64,000 nt of DNA from positions 220,626,746-220,690,745 of the forward strand of contig CM073590.1 in the NCBI GenBank assembly GCA_037074705.1, given 5' to 3'. Origin of the DNA: Zhengitettix transpicula. Its lineage: Eukaryota; Arthropoda; Insecta; Orthoptera; Tetrigidae. The notes below the pieces were generated by a model. The model was not told the origin of the DNA and made no database searches. It was given only the letters and a program-made list of their open reading frames with translations. Below, piece after piece: positions 48,345 to 59,519 of the stretch. The position numbers and the translations under genes were made by a program. Each line of letters begins with the position of its first letter. Within the stretch, counting starts at the first letter, position 1.

Positions 48345-50175
48345 GAGTAGGCGATAATATGGTTGACCCTTCATTAAATAACGTGCTAGTCGGAGGCTTG
48401 CGCGCTCTGTATAGTTTGTTAGCCTCCGGGTTACTGTCTTAGAGGAACTAAGAACGGTAAGGAAGAAGGTACTTGTCCACAGTCAGCTGGCTTCTCCGTA
48501 GGTTGAACTGGAGTTTAGATGACACGACATACACGTACACGAATGGTATGTAGAATAACCATGCGATGCTTCTCAATAATGGAGACGGAATTAACGAGGA
48601 TTCAAATTACAATGGCTTATCCCTGACCACCCCAGTCACTTTCTTCTTTTAATTTCCCCTCCCGAATACATTTTCAACTCACATTAAGAGGTAAAGAGCA
48701 GCTTTCCTAAATATACATAACCACAACAAAGGAAGAGGGGTGTATTTATAGCACAATAAGGCTGTGATGTTAATGGACTTGTCAAAAACATTCCAAAGGC
48801 GCGAGTGCATCGAGTCGGATATTTAGAGTCGATAAAACCAGTCACAAAGGATGCCCATTCGTTGACAGGATCGTCGTGAGGGAGCCCGAGAAACTGAATG
48901 CGGCCTACCCGAACAGGTTCTCGAGAAGCTGAGTAAAGCTACACTTCTAAAGTGGGGAAAATAGAGTATCTTACGAGGAATGCTGAACGTCAAGCATAAA
49001 ATACTTCTGCCGATAGAAGAGTCAGGAACAACCACAAACGTTTAACAAGTCACGATTCTCGTTGGAGTTTAACGTAACTTAACGTCAAACATTGACTTGT
49101 ATGTCATTAAATACGCCATCTTCTCTGCTAGTTTCCTTCGTCCCAAAATTTTTTTTGGTAAAAATTTCTTTACCTTTCATCAAATTTTGTATTTGGGTTT
49201 ATTATTTAAAACTTAATTGAGAATTTTCTCTTAAGCAGATATTGTTCAATATAAGTATAACAATTAAATTTATAAGTAGAATACATGTGTTTAATACTGC
49301 ATTATAAGACTCTCATTATTTTACATTTATGAGCCTTAAACGATAAGAAGCCAATAACGACGTTCATAAGACACATTTCACTTCACTATTTTCTCAATGT
49401 GTTCAGAAATTTGATCTATTTTGATTTTCACTGATTTTAGTTTGTTTATATACGATGAAACCAGTTTGAAAAAATTTAAAAGTAGTATAAGAACGTATTA
49501 TAATAATTCTCAAATTTTCAGTCTAGTTTTCTTAATCTACGTCTAAACTGATCAGCGCTGTTTGTATAAGTCGTCAGCATCTTTGCAGGCAACTAATTCC
49601 AGCCGCCTACTGACCTATGCGCTAAATAAGTAATAACGATTATAGAGATCATTTCATGATGTCAGATGAAAATTTAAAGTGATTTAAGAAAACTTCAAGG
49701 ATTTCGAGTCTAAGGAACGTTTTCAATTACTTACGCCATGTATATCTAATTGTTGTTCAAGTGTCTAACATAGTTTATAATTAAAATACTCCTTCCAATA
49801 AAACAATAGAAGAATGACTTCAATTCCAGACACTCCAGTTTCTATCAATTGGTTTCAACATTTCCTCATAAATAATTATATAAACAAAGTTATTTACTAA
49901 TAGCAACGAAAAAAGGCTGAATTTACACTAAATTGTTTTTTTTATTAAGCGCCAAGTAGGATGAAAATATGGGCATGAGAATGAAATTTGAAACGCTCGT
50001 GATAACATCAGATTATCATTATAATTATAGCAATTTATTAATAACCTAAATTATACGTCAACTGTAAATGTATGACATTGGTAAATAATTTCGTTGTAAC
50101 CGTTTAATAAAATATACTGGTAAGGTAATCCATTATTTAGAATTTTATTTCGTATTAAAATAATACGTCTGTGTT
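48345..50175. other. No gene recognised
   Basis: 48.4-49.1 kb is GC-richer and could hold unrecognised transposon remains; the rest is AT-rich. Confidence 0.4.
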
Positions 50176-50179
50176 AAAA

Positions 50180-50405
50180 GTGTAAAATTAGATAAATAAA
50201 AATCTAAATAACAGACAAATACAAGTGATAATATAACGTGTCCGAAATCCTTGTTTCTTTCGTCAGGTGGATTGTCCGATGTGTCGTTCTCACGGCTCTC
50301 GCGTATTTAATCACCTGACGAATGGAACAAGTATTACAGAAACCTTGTGTAGTATTTGTATTATCACTTCTTTTTGTCCGTTATTTGGCTATTTATTATC
50401 TGTTT
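50180..50405. mobile_element. Family B foldback
   Basis: Left arm: AATAACAGACAAATACAAGT and a minus core at about 50240-50266 with stem II GAAA-caagga-TTTC, but with GAAAC altered. Right arm: plus core 50315-50347 (CTGACGA, GGAA-loop-TTAC, GAAAC). Ends mirror around TTATTTGGCTATTTATTATC. Confidence 0.8.
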
Positions 50406-50409
50406 ATTA

Positions 50410-52095
50410 CCTGTCATGAGTCAACTCCCATGAGTTTTTATTTTAAACTTAAACCAGTAAGACACTGGATTGGAATTTCCAGCTGATCCTTCTCTGCTGT
50501 ATTATAAGCTGTTATAGTCGAAATCTAGGATCTAATTATATAGAAATCCTGTGGCTATCGATAAAAATTCTAATCCGAAATACCTTAGTTTGCCTCTGTT
50601 CACAACAAAAATATAATTATCCTGCTAACGTCTCTCTAGCTTTATCATAGTATTGGGATCATATTAAAATTATGAATTGTATCAGGGAAAATATTCAGAC
50701 TTTTTTTAGCTTTCTCGACTTAATGGTTTAGTTTGTAGAGGCAATATTCACAACAAGAACGAAAACAAATTTTCTGATGAATATTTACGGAGTTATAAGG
50801 AATGAATTTTAACATTGATAATGATATTAAATAATTCGAGTAGCTTTGAATTGATACATACGCACACATCGCAAATCAGAAACATCTTAAGATGTTGGAT
50901 TTGATGATACAAATACAAGCAAATAGAAGCTCAATCATATCAGTAGCTATCATTGCAATCTCTAGTGCGGAATGTTTGCGAAAGATATGAAGGAGGAACA
51001 AATTCAACCCTGAAAGATTAGGTAAATGTTTGATACAAATGTAGCAGATAGTAATGTTCAAGTGGCTCTTAGATACTATCCCTTGCCGCGAAGGCGTTGG
51101 ATTAAACGATTCTCGATACCAAACGTTTATCACCTCAATACATGAATAAAGAAATACGAATTAGAAAGCAGTTCATTTTTCCTAAAACTTTATTTATTAA
51201 ACAGGATATTGGAAAAATTTATAACACGGAAACATTCTTTCTGAAAAAGGATATAAATAATAAACTGTTGGTTGATTGATCGGGAGTTTACTCTGAGGGT
51301 GTTTGGGCAAAGTGAAACATCATGTGACTCATCGAATTTAATCCTATTAACTTTCTTTTTCTAGTGAAACTTTTCTAAGACTACAGAAATGTCAAAGAGA
51401 CAGGCTGAAGTCATTTCACGAAGTTTGGATGAGAAATGGGTGTCGGCAGCTACGTAATTTGAAGCGGAATTAATTAAATTTCTGCTGTTCTACGAAGCTA
51501 TAACTTAAAGAGGAAAAAATTTCAACACTTTCTTCATAAACGTCAGACAACAATATTTTACACTATTCTTCTTCATGACAGAATAAAGAACCATTTAAAT
51601 TATTTATCAGAATACTCACATCGTATTGCAAATTGAATCTATTTAAATATTAGTGTGGCATGGACCATATTTATATTCCCTCACCTCTTCATAAACTAAT
51701 TTAGTCTTTTCACAGCATTAATTATTTAAAATGCGCGTATTTCAAAGAACGAGTACCAGATATAGTGTACAAAATACAAGTTGTGAAATAGGCACGCCGA
51801 GAAGGACTGGGGTAGGCAAAATGGTTAATTATTGCGGCGTTGGGCATAGTGTAAAATTTAAAAGTAATTAATTTAAATTAAAAAACTGCCAAATTCACGC
51901 AAATATTAAAAAACCAAACAATAGACTCGTATATTTATTCTTCAAATCGTTCGGCACAATAAATTGTATTTTTAACTAATATTAATTCAAATATTGTAAA
52001 TTTCTTTTAACTCTGAATCATAATAATGATCGAAACTATCTGACAATTTATAATAATATATATAAATTGACGACCTTGATTCAGAAAAGTAATTA
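50410..52095. other. No gene recognised
   Basis: AT-rich low-copy sequence. A domain-free minus frame lies at 50876-51133. Confidence 0.45.
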
Positions 52096-52097
52096 TA

Positions 52098-52262
52098 GTG
52101 TTAATTAACAATTAACACTACTTTTGTCATCTTGCGTGACCTCATCAGGTAAGACAGTTTTTAATAATTTTGTATACAATTTATGAGTAAAATTTAAAGG
52201 CAAGGCAAAACAGGACGAAACGTCGTGAAATTTATATTTTTGTTAATAAGCATTATAATTAC
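52098..52262. mobile_element. Family K element with two partial cores
   Basis: A palindrome AGTGTTAATT/AATTAACACT (52098-52120) leads into a minus core at 52117-52147 (CTGATGA, GTCA-loop-TGAC, then AAAAG). Seventy bases on, a plus GAAACGTCGT at 52217 is followed by the family K tail shared with 35775. The plus CTGANGA half is missing. Confidence 0.65.
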
Positions 52263-52269
52263 TTTTACT

Positions 52270-53415
52270 TTTAGGGCTCTGAATCATTTAAATTACAATT
52301 AATACTGATGTTGATCGTTTTCTACAGTCGCGACATTATAAATGTGGTTTTCACATTAATACATTGCACTAGACGTGATATCGCCGAAACAGTTTTAGTA
52401 TTATTTTACTGCAGTAATTAATTGTATGAAGAATTATAGCTGCAAATAATTTTTTCTCGAGTTTTATGAATATTCAATGGAAGCCAGTATCAATTTTTGA
52501 ATTAATATAATAGGTACAGCTGACATATAAATACATTTAATTATGTTATTATATATTATGTTTCAGATGACAAAAATTCTGTCCCTCTTCATTTACAAAC
52601 TTACATTTACGTGAATTTTCGTACCACTCTACAATCGAGACAAAAATCAGTTATTATACTTCTAAAATCTTTACAAACAGGATTTTTGTTCTAAAAAACA
52701 AACAATTCTAATTGGCGGATGCTTCTGTAGAGAGTTTGTGAGCTGATTCTTTATTGGTGTCAAAGAGTCTGTGAAGTGCAGGAAGCGATTATGCGCTCCT
52801 AAAGACCAGGAGGGTCACGATGACGATGCACGACACTTTTAGATGCTTGTGTAAGGCGTAAAGAAGTGAAAGCAACTTCCCGAATGTGTCCTCCTTGCCA
52901 CGGACAAGTTTCTCAACACCGAAGAGCACACGCAGCCTTCTCAAGAAACACTATAAGTCCCGTAACAGTTGAGAAGCAAACTGTAAATTTAAAGTTGATT
53001 ACTTATCTTACGTATAATATCAAAATAAATAAATAGAATGACCAATAAATTAAAATCAGTTTAATACCAAATATATATTCATTGGCGACACTGACTAAAG
53101 AAAAACATTACTCTTCATAGCTAATTAAGAAATTTATCAGGTAAACATAATAGTTTAAAAAGATTAATTATCTTTTGTAGTGGATTTTTGAAATAATCTT
53201 GAATTACTAGGTTCCAAAATATATTTAACATGATAGAAAATAAATATGAATAAAATTTATAATTCTACTTATATTCTCGTTATAACCAAATGAGATAATG
53301 AGGTTAAATCTCTTCCCAAATCAAATTAATACAAAATTCGACATTAATAGAATTTTTTTATCATTAATATCAATTATAAAAAATTAATCGACGGTGTTAA
53401 AAATTATACCAATTA
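52270..53415. other. No gene recognised
   Basis: AT-rich. No repeats matched. Confidence 0.5.
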
Positions 53416-53419
53416 GATA

Positions 53420-53665
53420 GAAAAATTATACTAATTAGATCAATAAATACTTGAAAAGGAGAAAAATAAGTGATAAGATAAATACCACACGTTTCTTTAA
53501 TCCTTGTTGCTTTCGTAAGGTGATTGAAAAACGCAAGATCCGTAAGAAACTGACTCCACTCAATCCAGGTGACGAACTCAAAAGCTAACCTACAAGGATC
53601 GCAGAAACGTTGTGTGGTATTTATTTTATCACTCTTTTTTTCTGTTATGTAAATATTATTTTAAC
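53420..53665. mobile_element. Family B foldback, decayed
   Basis: Left: AGTGATAAGATAAATACCAC and a minus core at 53489-53518 (CTTACGA, GCAA-loop-TTAA, GAAAC). Right: TACAAGGATCGCAGAAACGT then TGTGTGGTATTTATT, lacking the CTGANGA half. Confidence 0.75.
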
Positions 53666-53669
53666 TAAT

Positions 53670-54363
53670 TAGTATACAAAAACTCATTACTAAGATTTCT
53701 TATCACTCAAAAATTATGTTCTTCCCTATAAATTCTCAAAGCAGCGATGACACGTACTGTTTTCTGATTTTTATTGGTATTGATTTCGATGTCAATGTAG
53801 CCATTGGAGTGGATAGTTGTATTTAAACATGGTCTGATTTATTGGCCACTATAGTTATTTATCAAATTGTAAACGATGATCCCCTTCCATAACGGAATAT
53901 ACTATGGTGTCATAAAACCGCAAAATACTCTGTTTAGGTAAACATGAAATGTAATATTTTCAAGATCAACATGCAAAGAGTGTACTCGAAGTAATGCAGT
54001 ATACAAACTTTTCTGGTACGACAGGATATAAAAGTCCAGGGAAACCCCGCTCTTCAATTAGCAAACGCGACGGAGGATCTGCCAGGAAATCCTGTGAAGA
54101 GATAAAAAGTCTTCCCGGAACGCGGTATTTAAGCTATTTGTGTTTAAATACCGAATATATTTATTTGTAAGCAATCATAAGATTTATTTTTGATATGACT
54201 CGGGAAATACTTTTCTGAGAATCGTACTTCACATACTATGGAAAATCTATCGATAACATGATCTGTGATTTTATATGAGGCAATTGAAATAATAATGATC
54301 TATAAGAAATAATAATTAATAGAATCACAGAAAGATTAATTGCTAACTGTTCTCAATGTCAAT
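53670..54363. other. No gene recognised
   Basis: AT-rich low-copy sequence. Confidence 0.5.
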
Positions 54364-54747
54364 AACATTGTCCACTATATTGTTCTCGGAGTTCAACCGG
54401 GTTTTGCATAATTATATTAGAACGCAACGTTTCGACGACTAAAAGCTCTGTCGTCATCTTCTAGGCGAAGAACTTTTCGAGAAACTTAGACAACGGAGAG
54501 CCAAATTGCTTTGCAACTTGGCATTCTTGTCACGTTGTCGGGGCCAGGACACTGTTTCGAAATTCACGGAACTTCGTTATAATATGCAATGGAATGGTTC
54601 CGGCACTTCGCCTAGAAGATGACGACAGAGCTTTTAGTCGTCGAAACGTTGGGTTCTAATATAATTATGCAAAACCCGGTTGAACTCCGAGAACAATATA
54701 TTGAACAAATGCACCGGGAAAGGCTTCAATCTTTGAACATTGTCCAC
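54364..54747. mobile_element. Family S foldback with candidate 12-bp target duplication
   Basis: Arms 54376-54470 and 54607-54700 are almost perfect complements, from TATATTGTTCTCGGAG to the CTTCGCCTAGAAG centre side. Each arm has a core-like unit: CTAGAAGAT, GACGAC-loop-GTCGTC (6 perfect pairs), GAAACGTTG. The 136-bp spacer contains GGAGAGCCAAATTGC and a short internal inverted segment. AACATTGTCCAC occurs at 54364-54375 directly left of the left arm and again at 54736-54747, 35 bp right of the right arm, so the inserted unit may be 54376-54735. The layout fits a Penelope-like insertion with inverted ends. Confidence 0.8.
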
Positions 54748-54900
54748 AAGTCGTAAACACAGGACTGCAACAAGGTATTTTTTGGCATATAAAAAACCTT
54801 TGTAATTATAGGTCTGAATCATAACTAAAATTCTGGACTCATTCGTAGCAGTACGAGGGTTTAGCCAGTATTATCTGCTTGGAAAAATAAATTCCAAGGC

Positions 54901-54934
54901 GACATTTCGAACTGTCAAAAATAAATTCGTCAAG
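54901..54934 (-). ncRNA. Degenerate hammerhead-like core
   Basis: The minus strand gives CTTGACGAATTTA, TGACAGTTCGAAATGTCG. Two core bases changed; stem II poor. Confidence 0.3.
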
Positions 54935-55065
54935 GGTTTTGTTATTACTGCATTTATTTGTAATCAGATAATAAGTTGGTTTTATGTTTATTTAAATTTG
55001 TTTAAATTTTCTTACAGGAAATATTCTTGCGAATGCCATCCAATATTCTTAACTATATAAAACTA

Positions 55066-55870
55066 CAGGGTTATTCAAAAAGAAGTAGCAGATTTCATAC
55101 ATTTATTTATTTCAAACTACAAAAGATATAAATTTAATTCTAACGTTCCTGGACAGAGAAAAGTTCAAAATTTGAATAGTTCCCGTTTGCTTATCTGCAG
55201 ATAAAAGGCGGCAACTCCTCAGGAACAATCATTTTGAGTTCTGAAATTAGTAAAATTAGAGTCCAATGTTGAAGTGCAGCGTACATTTTGCCGCCAGTTT
55301 AACAAACAACCGCCTCGTAGTCATAAGCAGATTTTTCAGTCGTATCAAAAGTTCGTAGATGGTTTCATCTGTAAACCGAAATGCACGGAAAATGAGGATA
55401 TTGAGCGTATTTATACACTAAACTAAAATAGCCCAAGGAAATCCACAACACGATCAAGAAAGGAACTTAACATGCTTAAACATGAAATCGTAAAAACTGC
55501 ATTTATTCCAAGCATTGCATCCTGACGACCACAACAAAAGGAAGAGGAGGAGCAGAAGATCAACTTCATCTCCGGTGGCCTCCCTGTTCACTAGACCTTA
55601 CTCCCTGTGATTTTTATCTGAGGCGTTTTTGTCCTTCCTATGCCTGACACTCTGCAAGATCTGCGACATCGAATTGTTGAAGCTATGAATTCGAAACCAG
55701 CTGATTCGTGTGTGGCAAGAAATGAGCCACCATTTTGATATTTGTCGTGTAACACATGACCCACAAATAGAACTTTTCTCTGCCCAGGAACGTTGGTATT
55801 ACGTTTCTATACTTTGTAGTTTGGAAGAAATAAATGTTTGAAATCTACTCCTTCTTTTTTAATAACCGTG
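55066..55870 (+). mobile_element. Complete but defective mariner-superfamily element
   Basis: The ends CAGGGTTATTCAAAAAGAAG (55066) and CTTCTTTTTTAATAACCGTG (to 55870) are inverted repeats that continue for about 100 bp up to the GTTCCTGG-CAGAGAAAAGTTC block. TA lies directly outside both ends (55064-55065, 55871-55872), the target duplication of Tc1/mariner elements. Plus-strand remnants of the transposase, in order: FNKQPPRSHKQIF then KFVDGF (helix-turn-helix region), SPRKSTTRSRKELNM, LHPDDHNKRKR, RWPPCSLDLTPCDFYL (the block with the third catalytic aspartate) and QEMSHHFDICRVTHDPQIE (C-terminus). The middle with the first two catalytic aspartates is missing, and stops and frameshifts occur. 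At 805 bp it is shorter than a ~1.2-1.3 kb full element: non-autonomous by deletion. It may have been mobilised by a relative recognising its ends. Confidence 0.9.
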
Positions 55871-55872
55871 TA

Positions 55873-56010
55873 TATTCCACACAACGTTTCTGGCATTCTT
55901 GTCCCTTTCGTCAGGTGCGAGGAAGAGCCTAGAGCGACACAACTGCACTTGTCATTGGCTATCTTTCTTATTCATTATTTTCAATCAGACGTAAAATTTT
56001 CATTTTAACC
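55873..56010 (-). mobile_element. Family B element, interrupted or flanked by mariner
   Basis: Starts at TTCCACACAACG directly after the mariner TA and holds an exact minus core at 55883-55914 (CTGACGA, GGGA-loop-TGCC, GAAACGTTG). The inner AGAGCGACACAACTGCACTT then joins directly to the far family end GGCTATCTTTCTTATTCA, so most of the right arm is deleted. The left outer part is missing or lies on the other side of the mariner element. Confidence 0.8.
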
Positions 56011-56014
56011 CTGC

Positions 56015-57355
56015 ACATTATTCACAATTTTTAATGATTACACTATTTTAGTTGAAGCTTCCTGGCTGTTGGTTTTAAACGTTTTAATTGTTCTGTTAGA
56101 ATCATTAATAAGTTGCTTGTCACTAATATTTTAGGTTGAAATTAGATATTTATTTTCTTACTGTTGGTATGGATAAATCCTTTTGGATATTTGTATTAGG
56201 TACATTCGACGTTGCATTCACTATTTTTTATAACACTTTGTTTTGAAATTTTTGCATGATTTCAATATTTCTGTTACTTGCAGGGCAAGGGGTAGCTCAG
56301 TTCAGACGTGACACCGTGATACAAGCAGCGTAATCACTCAAGCTGATGTATTTAACTTTGAAGTTGAAGCGTAAAGGAAGACGGCGATAAGATGAATCTC
56401 GACGGAATGAAAAGCGTTTTTATCTAGAAAGGAAGTCTCGGTGTGGGATTCCTTTAAGGGCCATAGCCCGCCTGGTATTTACCACCGAGCCCAACCAACC
56501 CAACTCACAGAATCGGTTCACATCTCGCAGTCAATCGTGATTACGATGGGAAATCAGTGTCAAAGGTCGGAATAATCGCAGGAAATATCAACACTCTGGC
56601 CAGTTTCTCTTTATTTTGTAATAACCAAAGGTGGTTGTAATTTCACGCCGATATTTTCAATAGAATGGAACTTTATTTAGATACCGTAACAACATAAAAA
56701 ACTGAAATTTTTGAAATATAAAACGAAAGAAAATAATTCTTTAGTTTTTTAAAAGATATAGCGAAAGCACACCCGTTGCTCAATAATTACTAAGGTTGTC
56801 CCTGCACGAAGCTCACTGCAGCGCAGTGTTGCCAACTGAACAGATATACCAATTACCCATAAAACTATTATTTGTTTTAGTAACTCAGAATTGACGAAAC
56901 AAGGGGAAAACAGTTGGAGTTTCTAATTAGACCATAATAATAATACGTCTACAAGAACTGTAAATTAAGGAAATTTAATATAATATTTGCTCCAGATGAT
57001 GAAGTGTCTTGTCTAAACAATAATTGATTCGTTGTATGTATTTTTATATTTTTTTATTCGGGTGAATTATTGTGCAGCTTCAGATTGGAGCTACTTATAT
57101 TCCACAATTGATCACAGTCATAGAAACAAGAAAAGAAAAATAGAAATTGCATAATAAATAAATACGGTGGTCAATAAGTCTTTAATAATGTTTAATATTA
57201 TACTATTAAAATTGGTCTCCTCAAGTATACACTGCAACAGCAAGTTCAACGAAGGAACAGGATATACTATATACTACTATATTATATTATCTTATGTTAT
57301 GACCTTGTTTTTATATAAAAACTTTCAGGTTTTATTGTAACTTAAGATGTTTTAA
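56015..57355. other. No gene recognised
   Basis: A GC-richer patch at 56280-56610 contains GGGGTAGCTCAGTTCAG (56289-56305), which resembles a tRNA A box, but no B box follows. The rest is AT-rich. Confidence 0.4.
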
Positions 57356-57359
57356 CTTA

Positions 57360-57460
57360 ATTCCTACAACTCTGTTTTTAAAGAATGATTATGACTTAAT
57401 GTCGAAAGCTTTCTCAAGTTTTTAAAATAAATCGGAGACTGTATAAAAGGATTTAATAAT
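57360..57460 (+). mobile_element. Family M end, single arm
   Basis: ATGTCGAAAGCTTTC, then AAATCGGAGACTGTATAAAA, in the family M order. Confidence 0.5.
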
Positions 57461-57464
57461 ATGT

Positions 57465-59040
57465 ACAAACAGCTCAATATTACTTAATACTATTAAAATT
57501 AAAATTTTATATGACATTAATAAAATAAATAAATATAATGACTAATAAGTGAGTACATTTTTAATATCATTCTATTAATTTTTTTCTGACTTTTCAGTCA
57601 TTAGATTTATTTATTTCGTTGCGATACCTCAGATAAAATATCAATTTTATATAAAATTAGAAAGTTATACAGTTTCATATGAAATTTATGTTAGGTATGT
57701 ACGGGAAGTGATCATTATATTTCTTCTTTGTCCTCCTAAAGAGATAATTATATAAAAAAATATTGTAGGCACTTTTTTTGTGAGATTTTTTCTTTAGATC
57801 TCTTAAATTATAGAACTGTTGTAACTGCGAATGGAAAACTGTCCAATTGAAGAATTAAATCTGTATTATAAATGGATACATATAAACACATACGTATCAG
57901 GAGTACACGACGATTGTGTTTAACGCTCGGCGAATTGTTTGCCAAAGTCAAAGTCGAGCGGTGAATCCGAGAAAAGGAATTTAAAGTCGTAAATTGCTTT
58001 TATTACGTTATTGTCTGTATCTCATCCGACTGAAACACGCCTTCTGAGATAAAATTATCAGGGCTCTGGTATATTTAATTGTGTCATTAAGGAGGAGTGT
58101 GATTAATCAAAATATTTTTTCATAGGCATATATATCAGCTAATAGGACTTTAATACATATGCAGTATATATTAAATGAATGCTCCATCGATTAGATGGAG
58201 TGTTAAGCGATACTACCCAACTGGATCAGCTCCCGAGACAAAACTACGTGTCTTGGTTGTTGTTCCTTGGTTGATCTACCGTGTACCGTGGAGTCAGCAT
58301 CCTGAATATGAGACGAGTTGGCTTTCACAATCGTCCAGAGACTATTTAGCACGTACGCGGACGCGCTAACCGCCACTTGCGACGAGAAACCGTCGACGAC
58401 GGATTCCGTTGCAATAGAAACGGGACAACCAATTTGAAATGAAATGACAGCCTGTATGACGAAGACGTATAACAGGGTTTTATTGAACGAATTGCCAAGA
58501 TTATTTCATTTGCAATATTCTCTGGAAGTCTGACAACGTCGCTTAGATTAAATGCGGCAAAGATAGAGACGGAATTACGTGATTTCTCTCATATTATTAA
58601 TGCAAATACTGGGATGTATTGCAAATAATAAACCTGTGGCACGTTATTGCAATATTTAAAAAAATTAAGTTATTTCTCAATAAGCTGCAATGGTATATGA
58701 AACGAAGAGTGTCAAAAAATACGAACAAAATCGCAGAGGCGATGAATAAATTTTCAGTAGAAAGCTATGGTACTCTGTTCAAAATAGTGCAATTTCCTTC
58801 ATTTGGTTATGCTATTAACAAATTGTATTGTCTTAATTTTTATATTTTTTCTAACATAACGCAGCTCTTTTACAAAATATAGGGGTGGAGTTCGTAATCG
58901 CCATATACGTAAAAATGAAGCTACAATATAGGTTTTTCATTCATCAGTATTCATCAGAGTCCATAGTTTAATGTTATTAAAAAATGAAATAATAAGTTGA
59001 TGACAGTTGAAATATGACACAAAAGATTGATATTTGAGTA
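57465..59040. other. No gene recognised
   Basis: AT-rich with a GC-richer patch at 58170-58450. Frames lack domains. Confidence 0.45.
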
Positions 59041-59045
59041 TATAT

Positions 59046-59515
59046 AAATATATGCATACGAACTAAGGTTCCCATATGCCCAGGCACCTCGGCCTGTTTT
59101 GAGAGGTGTATGTTCCGGGGTCGCAGACCTTCGGCATACGGTAAGAGTTGTCCGCTATTCCCATTGGAATAGTCGGTCAGCTGCCTCCTAAATTGGTCAA
59201 GGCACGGCGAGGGGAAAGCTGCGACCCCACAGATAACCCCTCTCCCGCCATCGGAAGAGCGTGGGACAAGTACCAAATGCCTGAACTACCTGATGCAGGT
59301 TTTTCTAGGGTTTTCCCTGCATCACTTTTAGGCAAATTGCCGGGTAGGATCCTTAAACCATAGCCCGGGGGCCCTAGTTAACCCTTGGCTACCTTCCTCT
59401 ACCCTTCCGCATCCCCCCCTTTCAAATCCCTTTCCTATGCTATAAGAGGGGAGTTGCCACTATGTGGATTACCCTATACATAGCCTGTCTACACATAAAA
59501 AAAAATATATGCATA
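59046..59515 (+). mobile_element. Family A retroposon, full length with 13-bp target duplication
   Basis: AAATATATGCATA is present at 59046-59058 and again at 59503-59515, enclosing a ~444-bp insert that starts CGAACTAAGGTTCCC and ends TAGCCTGTCTACACAT plus an A run. This is the hallmark of target-primed retrotransposition. The start agrees with the copy at 2481, which supports a full unit of about 440 bp. No pol III A/B boxes were recognised near the 5' end, so it may be a 3' LINE fragment with a preferred truncation point or a SINE of another origin. Confidence 0.9.
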
Positions 59516-59519
59516 TAAT

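Noticed and set aside
56289..56305. tRNA A box GGGGTAGCTCAGTTCAG
   Set aside because: No matching B box within 60 bp; probably coincidence or a very old SINE.
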